Made by a program: the position numbers and the translations under genes | DNA from: Pradoshia sp. D12 | GTDB lineage: Bacteria > Bacillota > Bacilli > Bacillales > Pradoshiaceae | DNA: 64,000 bases | NCBI RefSeq assembly: GCF_008935075.1 | Contig: NZ_CP044545.1 | Coordinates: 2,855,587-2,919,586, forward strand | Reading direction: 5' to 3' | Notes under the pieces: model-generated | Seen by the model: only the letters and a program-made list of their open reading frames with translations | Told to the model about the DNA's origin: nothing | Database searches by the model: none | Part shown: positions 38,174-48,027 of the stretch, piece by piece | Layout of the letters: every line of letters starts with the position of its first letter | Position numbering within the stretch: position 1 is the stretch's first letter

Positions 38174-38200
38174 TTAGCACTCTTTACTACTGAGTGCTAA
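38174..38200. promoter_or_regulatory. CIRCE operator
   Basis: TTAGCACTC-N9-GAGTGCTAA, a perfect inverted repeat, between the hrcA promoter and hrcA. It is the HrcA binding site of the hrcA-grpE-dnaK-dnaJ operon. Confidence 0.98.
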
Positions 38201-38210
38201 GTCTATAAAT

Positions 38211-38239
38211 AAAGTAACAAAACCGTCGTTATGTGTCAA
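38211..38239 (-). promoter_or_regulatory. Probable sigma-A promoter of hrcA
   Basis: A perfect TTGACA (38234-38239) is followed after 17 bases by TACTTT (38211-38216); CIRCE begins about 10 bases downstream. The -10 is weak, and TATTTA a little further on is an alternative. Confidence 0.6.
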
Positions 38240-38273
38240 CGGTTATGATTATGTTTTCTCTTTCATTTTTAAA

Positions 38274-39404
38274 CTATAATAAAAATGCCTGGAACACTTC
38301 GTTCCCCATTAATTTACCCGGATGTGTCAGTCGCACTCTTCCGTTTACCAACTCCAATAACCCCTCTGAAACCATTCTTTTTATTGTTTCCCCAAATACG
38401 TCATTTATGTTTACAGAAAATCTCTTTTGGAAATGTTCCAGAGAAACTCCCTCCATTTTTCTAAGCCCCAAAAACATCTCTTCTTCCATTTGTTCCTTTC
38501 GCGTAACGGTTGCTTGCTCAACGATTGGCTTCTTGCCATCCTGAATAGCATTCATATATTTCTTCAAGGGTCCATGATTATGATAACGGACAGCATCGAG
38601 GTATCCATGAGCACCAGCACCAAGACCATAGTATTCTTCATTGTTCCAATATACGAGGTTATGCCTGCTTTCAAATCCTTTTTTTGCAAAATTTGAAATC
38701 TCATATTGATCGTAGCCCGCTTCTACTAAACGTTCCATGACATATTCATACATAGTAGCCTCAGCATCCTCACCCTGTAAGGATAATTTACCTTTATTGA
38801 GCATGATATAAAACACAGTCTTCGGTTCAATAATTAAAGAGTAAGCTGAAAAATGCGGAAGATTTAATTGTAAAGCGCGATCTATTGTATCCTCTAAATC
38901 ACTGAGTGTTTGACCGGGCAAGGAATAAATCAAGTCAATGCTAATGTTGTCAAAACCTTCTTCTCTTGCCATATCAATGGTCTCATACACATCTTTGACA
39001 TTGTGCGCACGGCCAATCTTTTTTAATAGTTCTTCGTTGAATGATTGAACACCCAGACTTAATCGGTTGACGCCTGCTTCCTTCATAATTCTCAATTTAG
39101 CCTTTGACAAATCACCTGGATTGGCCTCAACTGTGTATTCATACCCTGGCGCAAGCGTAACTTTTTCTTTCATGGAAAATAACAATTGTTCCAGCTGCAG
39201 AGGTTCTAAAGCAGATGGCGTACCTCCCCCAATAAAAACAGTGGATAAGGGTTCATTTTGAGACAGATTATATAAATCCATCTCAGTCAATAATGTTTGG
39301 ATATATTCATCCACCGGCTGGTTCTGAATAAAAAATTTATTAAAATCACAGTAGTGACATATTTGTGTACAAAATGGAATGTGGATATATAAACTTTTAA
39401 CCAA
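38274..39404 (-). CDS. hemW: Radical SAM haem chaperone HemW
   Basis: A 376-residue HemW (formerly HemN-like) protein that binds haem and delivers it to respiratory enzymes. The radical SAM motif C-x3-C-x2-C is C12, C16 and C19 (PFCTQICHYCDF), lacking the extra residues that define coproporphyrinogen dehydrogenase. GGxP of the SAM site is GGGTPS. The start is uncertain: a GTG at 39413 has no spacing from the AAAGGGG site, so the TTG at 39402-39404, 8 bases after it, is chosen and gives (M)VKSLYIHIPFC. Confidence 0.92.
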   Translation of the reverse strand: MVKSLYIHIPFCTQICHYCDFNKFFIQNQPVDEYIQTLLTEMDLYNLSQNEPLSTVFIGGGTPSALEPLQLEQLLFSMKEKVTLAPGYEYTVEANPGDLSKAKLRIMKEAGVNRLSLGVQSFNEELLKKIGRAHNVKDVYETIDMAREEGFDNISIDLIYSLPGQTLSDLEDTIDRALQLNLPHFSAYSLIIEPKTVFYIMLNKGKLSLQGEDAEATMYEYVMERLVEAGYDQYEISNFAKKGFESRHNLVYWNNEEYYGLGAGAHGYLDAVRYHNHGPLKKYMNAIQDGKKPIVEQATVTRKEQMEEEMFLGLRKMEGVSLEHFQKRFSVNINDVFGETIKRMVSEGLLELVNGRVRLTHPGKLMGNEVFQAFLL

Positions 39405-39457
39405 TTCCAACACCCCTTTCTAAGATCGAAAAAAAACGTTATATCTATCATAATAAA

Positions 39458-39492
39458 ATAGAGGCCAGAACAAAAATGTCTGGCCTGCTTTT
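39458..39492 (-). terminator. Terminator of lepA
   Basis: GGCCAGA..TCTGGCC stem with a T-rich tail on the minus strand, just after the lepA stop codon. Confidence 0.75.
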
Positions 39493-39501
39493 CTTACTAT
39501 T

Positions 39502-41337
39502 TTATTTTTTTGAATTGGAGTCATCCATCTTCAGAACTGCCATAAACGCTTCTTGCGGAACTTCTACAGAACCAACTTGTTTCATGCGTTTTTTACCTTC
39601 TTTTTGTTTCTCTAATAATTTACGTTTACGTGAAATATCTCCACCGTAACATTTTGCAAGCACATTCTTCCTCATTGCTTTAATCGAAGAACGTGCAATG
39701 ATTTTATTGCCGATTGCTGCCTGTATAGGCACCTCAAATTGTTGTCGAGGAATAAGCTCCTTCAACTTTTCTACAATAATTTTTCCACGCTCATATGCAA
39801 AGTCTCTATGAACGATAAAGCTCAATGCGTCAACGGTTTCACCGTTTAATAAGATGTCCATTTTAACCAGTTTAGATTCTTGGTAGCCAATTAACTCATA
39901 GTCAAAAGATGCATATCCTTTTGTATTTGATTTTAATTGGTCAAAGAAATCATAAACAATTTCGGATAATGGCAGTTCATAAATGATAGTTACGCGGTTC
40001 TCATCAGCATATTGCATATCGATGAAATTCCCACGCTTCATTTGACAAAGCTCCATAATTGCACCGACAAAATCATTTGGTGCCATCAAGGTAGCTTTTA
40101 CATATGGCTCCTCAATACTTTCAATCTTTTGCGGGTCAGGCATGTTAGATGGATTATCGATATTAATCTCACTGCCATCTGTCATCTTAACCTTATAAAT
40201 TACGCTTGGTGCCGTTGTAATCAAATCAATATTAAATTCACGTTCAATTCTTTCCTGGATAATTTCCATATGCAATAATCCAAGGAATCCGCAACGGAAA
40301 CCAAATCCAAGCGCCTGAGAGGTTTCTGGTTCATATTGCAAGGAAGAATCGTTTAGCTCCAGTTTTTCAAGTGCTTCACGTAAATCGTTAAATTTTGCTG
40401 TATCAATTGGATATAGACCGCAATAAACCATCGGATTCATACGGCGATACCCCGGTAATGGTTCTGTTGCTCCATTTTTAGCATTGGTGATTGTGTCCCC
40501 GACTTGTGTATCGCCGACATTTTTAATGGCAGCTGTCAGGAATCCAACATCTCCTACTGTTAGTTCATCGCATAGAGTTGCTTTTGGAGTATGGACACCC
40601 ACCTCGAGAACTTCAAATTCCTTACCTGTCGCCATCATTCTAATCTTATCACCCGGTTTTACCGTACCCTCCATCACTCGAATGGATACGATGACTCCAC
40701 GATATGCATCATAGATTGAATCAAAAATCAATGCTTTCAGAGGAGCTTCGGGATCTCCAGTTGGAGCAGGTACTTTTTCCGCAATTTGTTCGAGGATTTC
40801 TTCAATCCCGATACCAGCTTTAGCAGAGGCAAGAACAGCTTCAGATGCATCCAGCCCAATTACATCTTCAATCTCACCACGAACGCGTTCCGGGTCAGCA
40901 CTAGGCAAATCTATTTTATTAATGATTGGCAAGATCTCCAAATCATTGTCTAATGCCAAATAAACATTGGCCAAAGTTTGCGCTTCGATTCCCTGTGCAG
41001 CATCGACCACTAGCACAGCACCTTCACAAGCTGCCAAACTTCTGGATACTTCATACGTGAAATCCACGTGTCCCGGAGTATCAATTAAATGGAAAATATA
41101 TTCCTCGCCGTCTTTCGCCTTATATTTCAATTGAACAGCATTCAATTTGATTGTTATTCCGCGCTCTCTTTCCAAATCCATGGAATCAAGAAGCTGGTCT
41201 TTCATCTCTCTGGAAGTAAGAGCATTCGTTTTTTCTAATATTCTGTCCGCTAATGTCGATTTCCCATGGTCAATATGAGCAATAATCGAAAAGTTACGGA
41301 TTTTACTTTGTCGTTTTAGCCGTTCCTGATTATTCAT
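39502..41337 (-). CDS. lepA: Elongation factor 4 LepA
   Basis: Translational GTPase of 611 residues that acts on the 30S/70S ribosome in initiation or back-translocation. G1 AHIDHGKST, the RERGITI switch, G3 DTPGHVDF and G4 NKIDLP are present, and the LepA-specific C-terminal domain ends [16 protein letters not shown]. The frame begins eight codons earlier; the ATG at 41335-41337 preceded by AGGAGTG fits [19 protein letters not shown] and is used. It lies upstream of hemW, as in Bacillus subtilis. Confidence 0.97.
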   Translation of the reverse strand: MNNQERLKRQSKIRNFSIIAHIDHGKSTLADRILEKTNALTSREMKDQLLDSMDLERERGITIKLNAVQLKYKAKDGEEYIFHLIDTPGHVDFTYEVSRSLAACEGAVLVVDAAQGIEAQTLANVYLALDNDLEILPIINKIDLPSADPERVRGEIEDVIGLDASEAVLASAKAGIGIEEILEQIAEKVPAPTGDPEAPLKALIFDSIYDAYRGVIVSIRVMEGTVKPGDKIRMMATGKEFEVLEVGVHTPKATLCDELTVGDVGFLTAAIKNVGDTQVGDTITNAKNGATEPLPGYRRMNPMVYCGLYPIDTAKFNDLREALEKLELNDSSLQYEPETSQALGFGFRCGFLGLLHMEIIQERIEREFNIDLITTAPSVIYKVKMTDGSEINIDNPSNMPDPQKIESIEEPYVKATLMAPNDFVGAIMELCQMKRGNFIDMQYADENRVTIIYELPLSEIVYDFFDQLKSNTKGYASFDYELIGYQESKLVKMDILLNGETVDALSFIVHRDFAYERGKIIVEKLKELIPRQQFEVPIQAAIGNKIIARSSIKAMRKNVLAKCYGGDISRKRKLLEKQKEGKKRMKQVGSVEVPQEAFMAVLKMDDSNSKK

Positions 41338-41448
41338 TCTGTTCACTCCTGTTACTTTCAAAACACAGATATTACTGATTATAGCAGAAATAAATTCAAA
41401 CCGTAAACGGTTTAGGAGAAATGAGGGAATTAAATAGATAAATAAAGA

Positions 41449-41484
41449 AAGCTCGCGGAGTTTTAATCAGCTCCGTACGAGCTC
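41449..41484 (-). terminator. Terminator of gpr/spoIIP/yqxA
   Basis: AGCTCG.ACGGAGC..CTCCGCGAGCT, then TTCTTTATTT on the minus strand. Confidence 0.75.
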
Positions 41485-41496
41485 GCTTGGATTATA

Positions 41497-41829
41497 TTAT
41501 TCATCTGAAATCATTCCTGCCATCCCTTTAAATAAACTTGTTAAGGTATCAGATATGCCTTTCCCTGCACTGGATAAAACATTAAATGCCTTCCATTCTT
41601 CCATTTCCTTTTTCTTTTCCTCCAGGTCAGTTGTCGAAACCTGATTTCCGAGAACCGTAGCGTTAATGTCTCCGTCATCCTGTTTATCAATTGTAAAGGC
41701 TTCATACATTTTTGGATCATCATATCCCTGCATTTTTTTCATATTTTGATTGGCCAGCTGCATTCCCAGGATGACCCCAAAGAGAAGGAGGAAAAGAAGC
41801 ATACTTATTTTTAAAATAAATTTACCCAT
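41497..41829 (-). CDS. yqxA: YqxA family protein (DUF3679)
   Basis: A 110-residue protein with an N-terminal transmembrane segment (about 5-25), then a polar, largely extracytoplasmic part. The pattern MLLFLLLFGVILGMQLAN followed by GYDDP matches DUF3679/YqxA. It is encoded 25 bases after spoIIP. Sporulation-linked expression is likely from context; no function is known. Confidence 0.85.
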   Translation of the reverse strand: MGKFILKISMLLFLLLFGVILGMQLANQNMKKMQGYDDPKMYEAFTIDKQDDGDINATVLGNQVSTTDLEEKKKEMEEWKAFNVLSSAGKGISDTLTSLFKGMAGMISDE

Positions 41830-41854
41830 CTTGGCATTCTCCTTTATTTATTTC

Positions 41855-43027
41855 TCACTCTGCAGCATTTCCCTGTACTGGCTCGGCATCCCAATAATGC
41901 TCAGCTAATACATCAGCTAACACTTCCATTGAAGCATTTAATTCGTCCAATGTATTATCCACACCGCCAGCTTCAACTAACATGGCATTTCCGGATAAAT
42001 CTTGATTAAACTTCCCATTCGTCCCCGCACCTCTTTTTTCAAAGACACCGCGACTTAAACCAGGATATTTTTCTGAAATTTTCTTGTGCATCTCCTCTGC
42101 CAACTTTAAGTTCTGTTCATAATTTGGATTTTCACCACCAATAATGAAGCATAATCTAGCATAAGCTTTTCCGTTAATTGAAATAGTCGTCACTTTTTTT
42201 CGCTGCGAATCACGGTGAACATCAATAAAATATTTCAAGTTTTTGTCGTTAGCCATAACCTCTTGGACAAGACTTCGCGATTGGCTGTATGAACTGCCAT
42301 ATTGCAGCCCTTTCTTGTTCAATATGGCATTAACATCTGTTTTATCTACCTTTGTCCCAATGCCTTTCGCTTCAAGCGACTTCTTGAGCTTCTCACCGAC
42401 AAGCGTGACATTTGCTTTTGAATGAAAGGCAGAATTAGGATTTGTCACACCTTTTAATAAAGGAAGATACGATTCCCTTGTATGTGAGAAATAGATGTAC
42501 ATCACTTCTTCTTTCGTTTTCTGAGTACCAGCCTGTTCTGGTTTAACAGGTTCTTCTTCATCCACGATTTCCTCAGTCTCTGTATCTTTTTCCATAGCTT
42601 CCTCTGATGGAGGAGACTCAATTGGCATATTTGTGTAATTAGTACCCTCACCTGCCACTAAAATCTCCCCATCAAACAAGGAATATCCCGGTAGCTCATG
42701 TCCCAATAAACTCCGTGGATCATTTAATGAGATATTTGTCAGTGATTGGAAAATCTGCCTCGAAACAGACTCTGTCTCCTCTTCGGGGAATGATTGCAAA
42801 AAGTACTTATTCCCTTGCCCTAAATACTTATATAAAATTTTACCGGGAACTTGTCCAGTCGCTTCATTCACCGAATCTGAACTTGGTCGAAATTCTGGTT
42901 TAAGCGATGTCAATAATCCGGTTACCAAAAATATAAAAACCATCGTAACAAGTATAATCAGTATGAAACGAATGATGGTGGCTGCTTGAAGTGCAACTAC
43001 GACAAAACTAGGTTTTTTTGCTTTCAT
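41855..43027 (-). CDS. spoIIP: Stage II sporulation protein P
   Basis: SpoIIP, 390 residues, is a membrane-anchored peptidoglycan amidase and endopeptidase which, with SpoIID and SpoIIM, drives engulfment. A transmembrane helix spans about 17-40. An acidic, low-complexity linker at about 140-175 precedes the catalytic domain, which contains YFSHTRES, FIDVHRDSQ (with metal-binding residues) and MLVEAGG. RBS AAAGGGTGG precedes the ATG. It stands behind a sigma-E-like -10. Confidence 0.95.
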   Translation of the reverse strand: MKAKKPSFVVVALQAATIIRFILIILVTMVFIFLVTGLLTSLKPEFRPSSDSVNEATGQVPGKILYKYLGQGNKYFLQSFPEEETESVSRQIFQSLTNISLNDPRSLLGHELPGYSLFDGEILVAGEGTNYTNMPIESPPSEEAMEKDTETEEIVDEEEPVKPEQAGTQKTKEEVMYIYFSHTRESYLPLLKGVTNPNSAFHSKANVTLVGEKLKKSLEAKGIGTKVDKTDVNAILNKKGLQYGSSYSQSRSLVQEVMANDKNLKYFIDVHRDSQRKKVTTISINGKAYARLCFIIGGENPNYEQNLKLAEEMHKKISEKYPGLSRGVFEKRGAGTNGKFNQDLSGNAMLVEAGGVDNTLDELNASMEVLADVLAEHYWDAEPVQGNAAE

Positions 43028-43057
43028 GGTTCCACCCTTTCAGAAGCATTCTAGTAA

Positions 43058-43065
43058 AATGTATG
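43058..43065 (-). promoter_or_regulatory. Candidate sigma-E -10 of spoIIP
   Basis: CATACATT on the minus strand, 31 bases before the spoIIP ATG, matches the sigma-E -10 CATACAnT. The -35 is weak (GTATGGTT-like). spoIIP is a known sigma-E gene. Confidence 0.5.
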
Positions 43066-43098
43066 CTTTGATAGAGTAACTAGAACCATACTCGGAGA

Positions 43099-44208
43099 TT
43101 AATGTGTGTAATAGCCTGTATTATCTTGATTTATGGCCTCATGCAGAGCTGCATTCATACCATTGGCTATCAAGTTTGCCATTTCCTCTATGAATACATC
43201 CACTTCCTTAGGCGTAACCATCAAATTATGTCCCAAAGGAGCGAGCACTTCACGAATCAGCATTCTCTTTTCCTCATCGGATAGTGTGCCTACAATACCA
43301 AGAAATGTCTTTTTGTGCTCTTCTTCTGGTAAGTCTTCTTCTGTTAATTTACGTTTCTTTCCAAATGTCATCCCGGCCGGAGCAAGAGCTCGGCGAGGAC
43401 GGTCTCCCTCTTTTAATTCACGTCCAAAATGCTTCAATATATAATCAATTGTATCAGAGGTAATCGATACAGCATCCACCACTGTTGGTACACCAATCGA
43501 GATAACTGGCACTCCTAATGTTTCCTTACTAAGTTCTTTCCGTTTATTGCCCACACCAGATCCAGGATGAATTCCGGTATCTGTAATTTGAATGGTAGTA
43601 TTTACACGTTCAATAGAACGAGCTGCCAGTGCATCAATAGCAATGATGAAATCAGGATGAATATTGTCTACGATTCCTTTAATAATATCGCTGGTTTCAA
43701 TTCCCGTCACACCCATAACCCCTGGTGAGATGGCACTGACCGGACGAAATCCTTCAGAAACAGATTCAGGCTGAAATTTAAACAGATGCCTAGTTACGAT
43801 TAAATTATCCGTTACCGTAGGACCAAGAGCATCCGGTGTTACATGCCAATTTCCCAATCCTACAACAAGACAATGTGCATCTTTTTTTAATCCAACTCGG
43901 TCTATTAGATAGGCCAGTTGTTTAGCAAACACAACCTCGACTTTTTTTTGCAGCTCAGAATCCTGCTCACGAATTCCTTGAACTTCCAGTGTTATGTAAA
44001 AGCCAGGCTTTTTTCCTACCTGTTTTTCGCCTTCTTTCGTTATTTCAACATGCGATAATTTAATCCCATCCATCTCTCGCTCTTTAAAAATTACACCTTC
44101 GATATTCGATGTGTCCGGTGCGTCAGATAGCGGAATAGCCAGTTCCCTAGCCTCAATAGCCAAATCAGTCCTTATTTGATACTGACTCATATCTAAATCT
44201 TTATTCAA
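43099..44208 (-). CDS. gpr: Germination protease GPR
   Basis: GPR, 369 residues, degrades small acid-soluble spore proteins at germination. It is made as an inactive zymogen (forespore, sigma-G) and loses an N-terminal propeptide; the cleavage region [17 protein letters not shown] is present. [14 protein letters not shown] and the [19 protein letters not shown] core are family hallmarks. Start codon is TTG at 44206-44208, 7 bases after GGGGG. The gene lies divergent from rpsT and upstream of spoIIP. Confidence 0.95.
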   Translation of the reverse strand: MNKDLDMSQYQIRTDLAIEARELAIPLSDAPDTSNIEGVIFKEREMDGIKLSHVEITKEGEKQVGKKPGFYITLEVQGIREQDSELQKKVEVVFAKQLAYLIDRVGLKKDAHCLVVGLGNWHVTPDALGPTVTDNLIVTRHLFKFQPESVSEGFRPVSAISPGVMGVTGIETSDIIKGIVDNIHPDFIIAIDALAARSIERVNTTIQITDTGIHPGSGVGNKRKELSKETLGVPVISIGVPTVVDAVSITSDTIDYILKHFGRELKEGDRPRRALAPAGMTFGKKRKLTEEDLPEEEHKKTFLGIVGTLSDEEKRMLIREVLAPLGHNLMVTPKEVDVFIEEMANLIANGMNAALHEAINQDNTGYYTH

Positions 44209-44452
44209 ATGATTACCCCCATGAAATGATCTTTAGGAGCTATTTTCCCCGTATTTCTTTCTTCTCATTCTTTTAATATGTAAAGAGCTTTGTTTAAACA
44301 GAAAAAACTACTTATCACTATGGTTTTTTTTGATTTGATGCATCTGAGTATTGCATAAAGACATACATTTTGATAGAATATCATATGTTGTGAATGTTAT
44401 TTGATTAGAATATCGAGTTGACATAATCTCGGTTCTTCTGGAGGTGAAAAGA

Positions 44453-44719
44453 ATGGCTAATATCAAATCAGCTATTAAACGCGTTAAAACTAACGAAACT
44501 GCTAGAGCTAACAATATTGCTCAAAAATCTGCTGTACGTACAAACGTTAAAAAAGTAGAATCTGCAATTGCTCTTAACGATGCTACTGCTGCTAACGAAT
44601 CTATCGTTGCTGCTGTTAAAGGACTAGATAAAGCTGCAACTAAAGGCTTAATCAGCAAAAATGCTGCTGCTCGTAAAAAATCTCGTCTTATGAAAAAAGT
44701 AAACAAGTTGAACGCTTAA
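44453..44719 (+). CDS. rpsT: 30S ribosomal protein S20
   Basis: S20, 88 residues, basic and helical (MANIKSAIKRVKTNETARAN). The in-frame GTG at 44444 falls in the GGAGGTG site, so ATG at 44453 is the start. It is divergent from gpr, as in other Bacillus. Highly biased codon use (GCT, AAA) fits a strongly expressed ribosomal gene. Confidence 0.97.
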   Translation: MANIKSAIKRVKTNETARANNIAQKSAVRTNVKKVESAIALNDATAANESIVAAVKGLDKAATKGLISKNAAARKKSRLMKKVNKLNA

Positions 44720-44721
44720 TG

Positions 44722-44753
44722 AAACGTACCCTCTAGAGGGTCGTTTTTTTTTG
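44722..44753 (+). terminator. Terminator of rpsT
   Basis: The palindrome CCCTCTAGAGGG flanked by ACG/CGT pairing, followed by nine T. Confidence 0.92.
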
Positions 44754-44940
44754 TGTGATTTATTATGAGAATATGGATTATTTCATTGATGGGAAATCAC
44801 TTTAGAGATGATTACCAGTTGAATTTTGGGAGCTTGAACGAAATTAGTACACAACAGAAAGCTGCAGGAGCAGCATTGCAGCTTCCATTTTAACTTTTAT
44901 AAAGACGAACCCTGTATAACACCCTCACTTTTTCAGGCCT

Positions 44941-44969
44941 AAAAAAAAGGAGCCTGATAGCTCCTTCCG
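44941..44969 (-). terminator. Terminator of the DUF3817-MFS gene
   Basis: GGAGC-TATCAG-GCTCC stem followed on the minus strand by eight T, near the stop codon. Confidence 0.85.
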
Positions 44970-44982
44970 ATAAAAACTCTAT

Positions 44983-46470
44983 TTAGCCTTCAACACTGTC
45001 TTCTACAGTATCTGTTTCCGGTTGCTTTGCCTGCATATATATTACTGTTGCACAAACTAGTAATAAGATTCCAATTAAGCTAAATTGCGTGGATATAGAA
45101 GCTGGTATTAATCCGAGACCTGATGATCCGGCAACAACCCCTAATGAAAATAACGCATAAAAATATCCATATGCCTTCCCGCGCATCCTTTTAGTAGTCG
45201 ATTGAACCAATAATGAATTTACGGCAGGAAATAAGAAAGCAAACCCAATCCCGTATAAAACCATTATAGAATAAAGAACCATTAGCTCACTTGATTGCCC
45301 CAGTAAAACTTGGCTGATCCCCATACATGCTAATCCAATCGAAAAGCTAACCAAGGGCGGAATTCGATCAAAATATTTATTCGTCGGCAGAATAAATATA
45401 GCAACAGCAACCAATCCAAATATACTCATTAACGTACCGCTTAATCTTGAACTATAACCTAATACATCAATGTGCAAGGGCAGCAAATACGCAAGTGCCC
45501 CTTGTGAAAACATTAAAAAGAATGCTCCGGTGTAGGCTTGGAGTATCCCTTTATTAAAGATAAGTTTTCCCCTCTTCTCCGTCTTATGCTGTTTCGATTC
45601 AGAATGAGTTCTCAAAAACAACAATGTTGCAAGCAAAAGAATAATTCCACACGCAGCAATGGTCGTAAAAACAAATGGCACAGATGTCCTGCTAGCCATA
45701 ATACCGCCATATGCAGGACCGCAAATAGCTGCGATTCCAATAAATGAACCTGTCACAGCACTTTGGCTGCCTTTCTTCTTACTATCCATTTGGTTAGCTA
45801 AGTACGTAAAAGCAGCAGGTACAATTAATCCACCAAGGAAGCCATGGAGGAAACGTACGATGATCAGTTCAGGTACATCATTTACAAAATTATAAAGCAG
45901 TAAAGAAATGCTCGTCATAAGCAAGCCTGTACAAAGTACAATAAAAGATCCATATTTATCCGTAAAAATCCCAGACAATATATTCCCAAAAGTATTCGTC
46001 AATGAATACATTCCCACAACAATCCCTGCAATCATTACACTTGCGCCAAGCGAAGTAGCATATGTACTCATAACTGGTAGCTGTGTAAATAAATCGATAA
46101 ACGTAAACATGATAATGGCATATACAATCCACAGCTTCGGTAAGGGTTTTACATCGTACAATGATTGATGCTTTTTCAGCCACACATCAAAACAAAAATT
46201 ACCGAATGGGATGAAAGCAACAAGGAAGGCTAACAGAGACCAGCCTATTTTCCACTGTATTCGAATTTGAGTATAAATAATGGAAGCTATATATCCAATA
46301 AATATCCCACCGTGGATTGAACCCGCAAGAGTAACGGCAAAGGGTAAATCTGCCCAGTATTTAAGCGGCATGGCTATGCCCAATAATAAAAGCAGTGAGA
46401 TACCATCCAGTATTCCCGTAATCCGTAGTATGGTAATGGGATGCAATCCCTTATACTTCTTATTTAACAC
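44983..46470 (-). CDS. DUF3817-MFS fusion transporter
   Basis: A 495-residue membrane protein made of two parts. Residues about 10-100 form a DUF3817 domain with three helices (ILRITGILDGISLLLLLG; TLAGSIHGGIFIGYI; LLAFLVAFIPFGNF and FDVWLKK). Residues about 115-480 form a major facilitator domain with about twelve helices and the intracellular loop motif GIFTDKYGS between helices 2 and 3. DUF3817 proteins otherwise occur alone at about 100 residues. The MFS part resembles drug-efflux carriers; the substrate is unknown. The start is a GTG at 46468-46470, 7 bases after GAGGAG. It is absent from this place in Bacillus subtilis. Confidence 0.85.
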   Translation of the reverse strand: MLNKKYKGLHPITILRITGILDGISLLLLLGIAMPLKYWADLPFAVTLAGSIHGGIFIGYIASIIYTQIRIQWKIGWSLLAFLVAFIPFGNFCFDVWLKKHQSLYDVKPLPKLWIVYAIIMFTFIDLFTQLPVMSTYATSLGASVMIAGIVVGMYSLTNTFGNILSGIFTDKYGSFIVLCTGLLMTSISLLLYNFVNDVPELIIVRFLHGFLGGLIVPAAFTYLANQMDSKKKGSQSAVTGSFIGIAAICGPAYGGIMASRTSVPFVFTTIAACGIILLLATLLFLRTHSESKQHKTEKRGKLIFNKGILQAYTGAFFLMFSQGALAYLLPLHIDVLGYSSRLSGTLMSIFGLVAVAIFILPTNKYFDRIPPLVSFSIGLACMGISQVLLGQSSELMVLYSIMVLYGIGFAFLFPAVNSLLVQSTTKRMRGKAYGYFYALFSLGVVAGSSGLGLIPASISTQFSLIGILLLVCATVIYMQAKQPETDTVEDSVEG

Positions 46471-46623
46471 AATTTCACTCCTCTATGATGCAACAAACTT
46501 CACATTTAAATTATAGTCTATTTTTTATACCAAATTAATTCGAATAGCAAACTTCCATGTTCTAAATATGAACAAATAAAGAACTTTCTATTTTATCCTC
46601 TTGCATAGACCAATATCCATTTT

Positions 46624-46654
46624 GGTTATTCTTATTCCTTCCTCTACATACATT
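46624..46654 (+). promoter_or_regulatory. Candidate sigma-E promoter of the LysM-GH18 gene
   Basis: GGTTATT (46624-46630), 16 bases, CATACATT (46647-46654); the -10 matches the sigma-E consensus well. The Bacillus subtilis homologue yaaH is sigma-E dependent. Confidence 0.55.
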
Positions 46655-46686
46655 TAATATAATTAGCCACCGAAAGGAGAAAAGAA

Positions 46687-47970
46687 ATGCAAATACATGT
46701 TGTCAGACAAGGAGAGAGTATCTATTCCATTGCGCAGACCTTTAATACTACTCCTGAACAAATTATCTCTTCAAATCAATTAGAAAATCCAAATGATTTG
46801 GTTATAGGTCAGGCACTTGTTATTCCGATTACAGGGAGCTATTACTTTGTGCAACCAGGAGATAGCCTATATACAATTGCCCGGAGGTTTGGAAGAACTG
46901 CTCAAGAAATTGCAGAAGTAAATAATATTTCATTAAACACACCATTAACTGTAGGATTAAGGCTGTATATCCCTCCAATCCCTAGACGTGAAGCTGAATT
47001 TAATGCCTATGTGGAACCAAGAGGAAATACTGTTTCTCCCAATCTGGAACGAGAAGCAAGAATTGCAGTACCTCACCTTACATACTTATCACCGTTCAGC
47101 TATCAAGTTCAACGCGACGGTACGCTAAAACCGCCTCTATTAGGTGAATTTCCGGCCATAGCCAGGAGCGCGAACAATGTACTGGTCATGGTTGTGACAA
47201 ATTTAGAGAATGATGCGTTCAGCAGTGAACTCGGGGAGGTTATTTTAAACAATACGGATATCCAAAATAATTTGCTTTCCAACATTGAAGATACTGCCAA
47301 AGCTCAAGGATTTAGAGATATTCATTTTGATTTTGAAAGTCTTAGAGGGGAAGATCGGGAGGCTTATACAAATTTCTTACAAAAAGCAAAGGAAAGATTT
47401 TCACCGCAAGGCTGGCAGGTTTCAATTGCGCTAGCTCCAAAAACAAGCGCCACCCAAACGGGCAAGTGGTATGAAGCACATGATTACAAAGCACAGGGTG
47501 CAGTTGTAGATTGGGTCCTCATTATGACCTATGAGTGGGGTTACAGCGGTGGGCCAGCTCAGGCTGTATCTCCTATAGGACCTGTTCGCCAGGTGCTTAC
47601 CTATGCGATTTCAGAGATTCCATCACGTAAAATTATGATGGGGCAAAATCTGTATGGCTATGATTGGACACTCCCCTTCGTACAGGGTACTACAGCCAGA
47701 GCGCTCTCCCCTCAGCAGGCCATTGATCTGGCACGACGTAATAACGTACCAATTCTTTATGACAATAATGCTCAGGCACCCTATTTTAGATACAGGGATG
47801 CCGAAGGAAGAGAACACGAGGTATGGTTTGAGGATGCTCGCTCCATACAGGCAAAATTTAATCTACTAAAGGAATTAAATCTTCGGGGGATGAGTTATTG
47901 GAAATTAGGATTATCGTTTCCGCAGAACTGGCTCCTAATAGAAAACAACTTCACAACCATTAAAAGATAG
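46687..47970 (+). CDS. Spore LysM/GH18 N-acetylglucosaminidase, SleL/YaaH type
   Basis: A 427-residue protein with two N-terminal LysM domains (about 2-47 and 52-96) and a glycoside hydrolase 18 barrel (about 115-420). The catalytic segment DIHFDFE places Asp215 and Glu217 as the substrate-assisted pair. This layout and length equal YaaH/SleL, which cleave cortex muramic-lactam peptidoglycan at germination. No signal peptide is present, as expected of a protein made in the mother cell and packed into the spore. AAAGGAGAAAAG precedes the ATG. Confidence 0.92.
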   Translation: MQIHVVRQGESIYSIAQTFNTTPEQIISSNQLENPNDLVIGQALVIPITGSYYFVQPGDSLYTIARRFGRTAQEIAEVNNISLNTPLTVGLRLYIPPIPRREAEFNAYVEPRGNTVSPNLEREARIAVPHLTYLSPFSYQVQRDGTLKPPLLGEFPAIARSANNVLVMVVTNLENDAFSSELGEVILNNTDIQNNLLSNIEDTAKAQGFRDIHFDFESLRGEDREAYTNFLQKAKERFSPQGWQVSIALAPKTSATQTGKWYEAHDYKAQGAVVDWVLIMTYEWGYSGGPAQAVSPIGPVRQVLTYAISEIPSRKIMMGQNLYGYDWTLPFVQGTTARALSPQQAIDLARRNNVPILYDNNAQAPYFRYRDAEGREHEVWFEDARSIQAKFNLLKELNLRGMSYWKLGLSFPQNWLLIENNFTTIKR

Positions 47971-47978
47971 GATTACAA

Positions 47979-48014
47979 AAAAGGTATCATGCACTCGCCA
48001 TGATACCTTTCGTT
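47979..48014. terminator. Bidirectional terminator, GH18 gene and holA
   Basis: AAAAGGTATCATG-N7-CATGATACCTTT between two converging genes, A/T tails on both sides. Confidence 0.88.
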
Positions 48015-48027
48015 TTACCAGGTACTG

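Noticed and set aside
44765-44893. Open frame of 42 codons on the + strand after rpsT
   Set aside because: No ribosome-binding site, and it follows directly on the rpsT terminator; no family resemblance seen.
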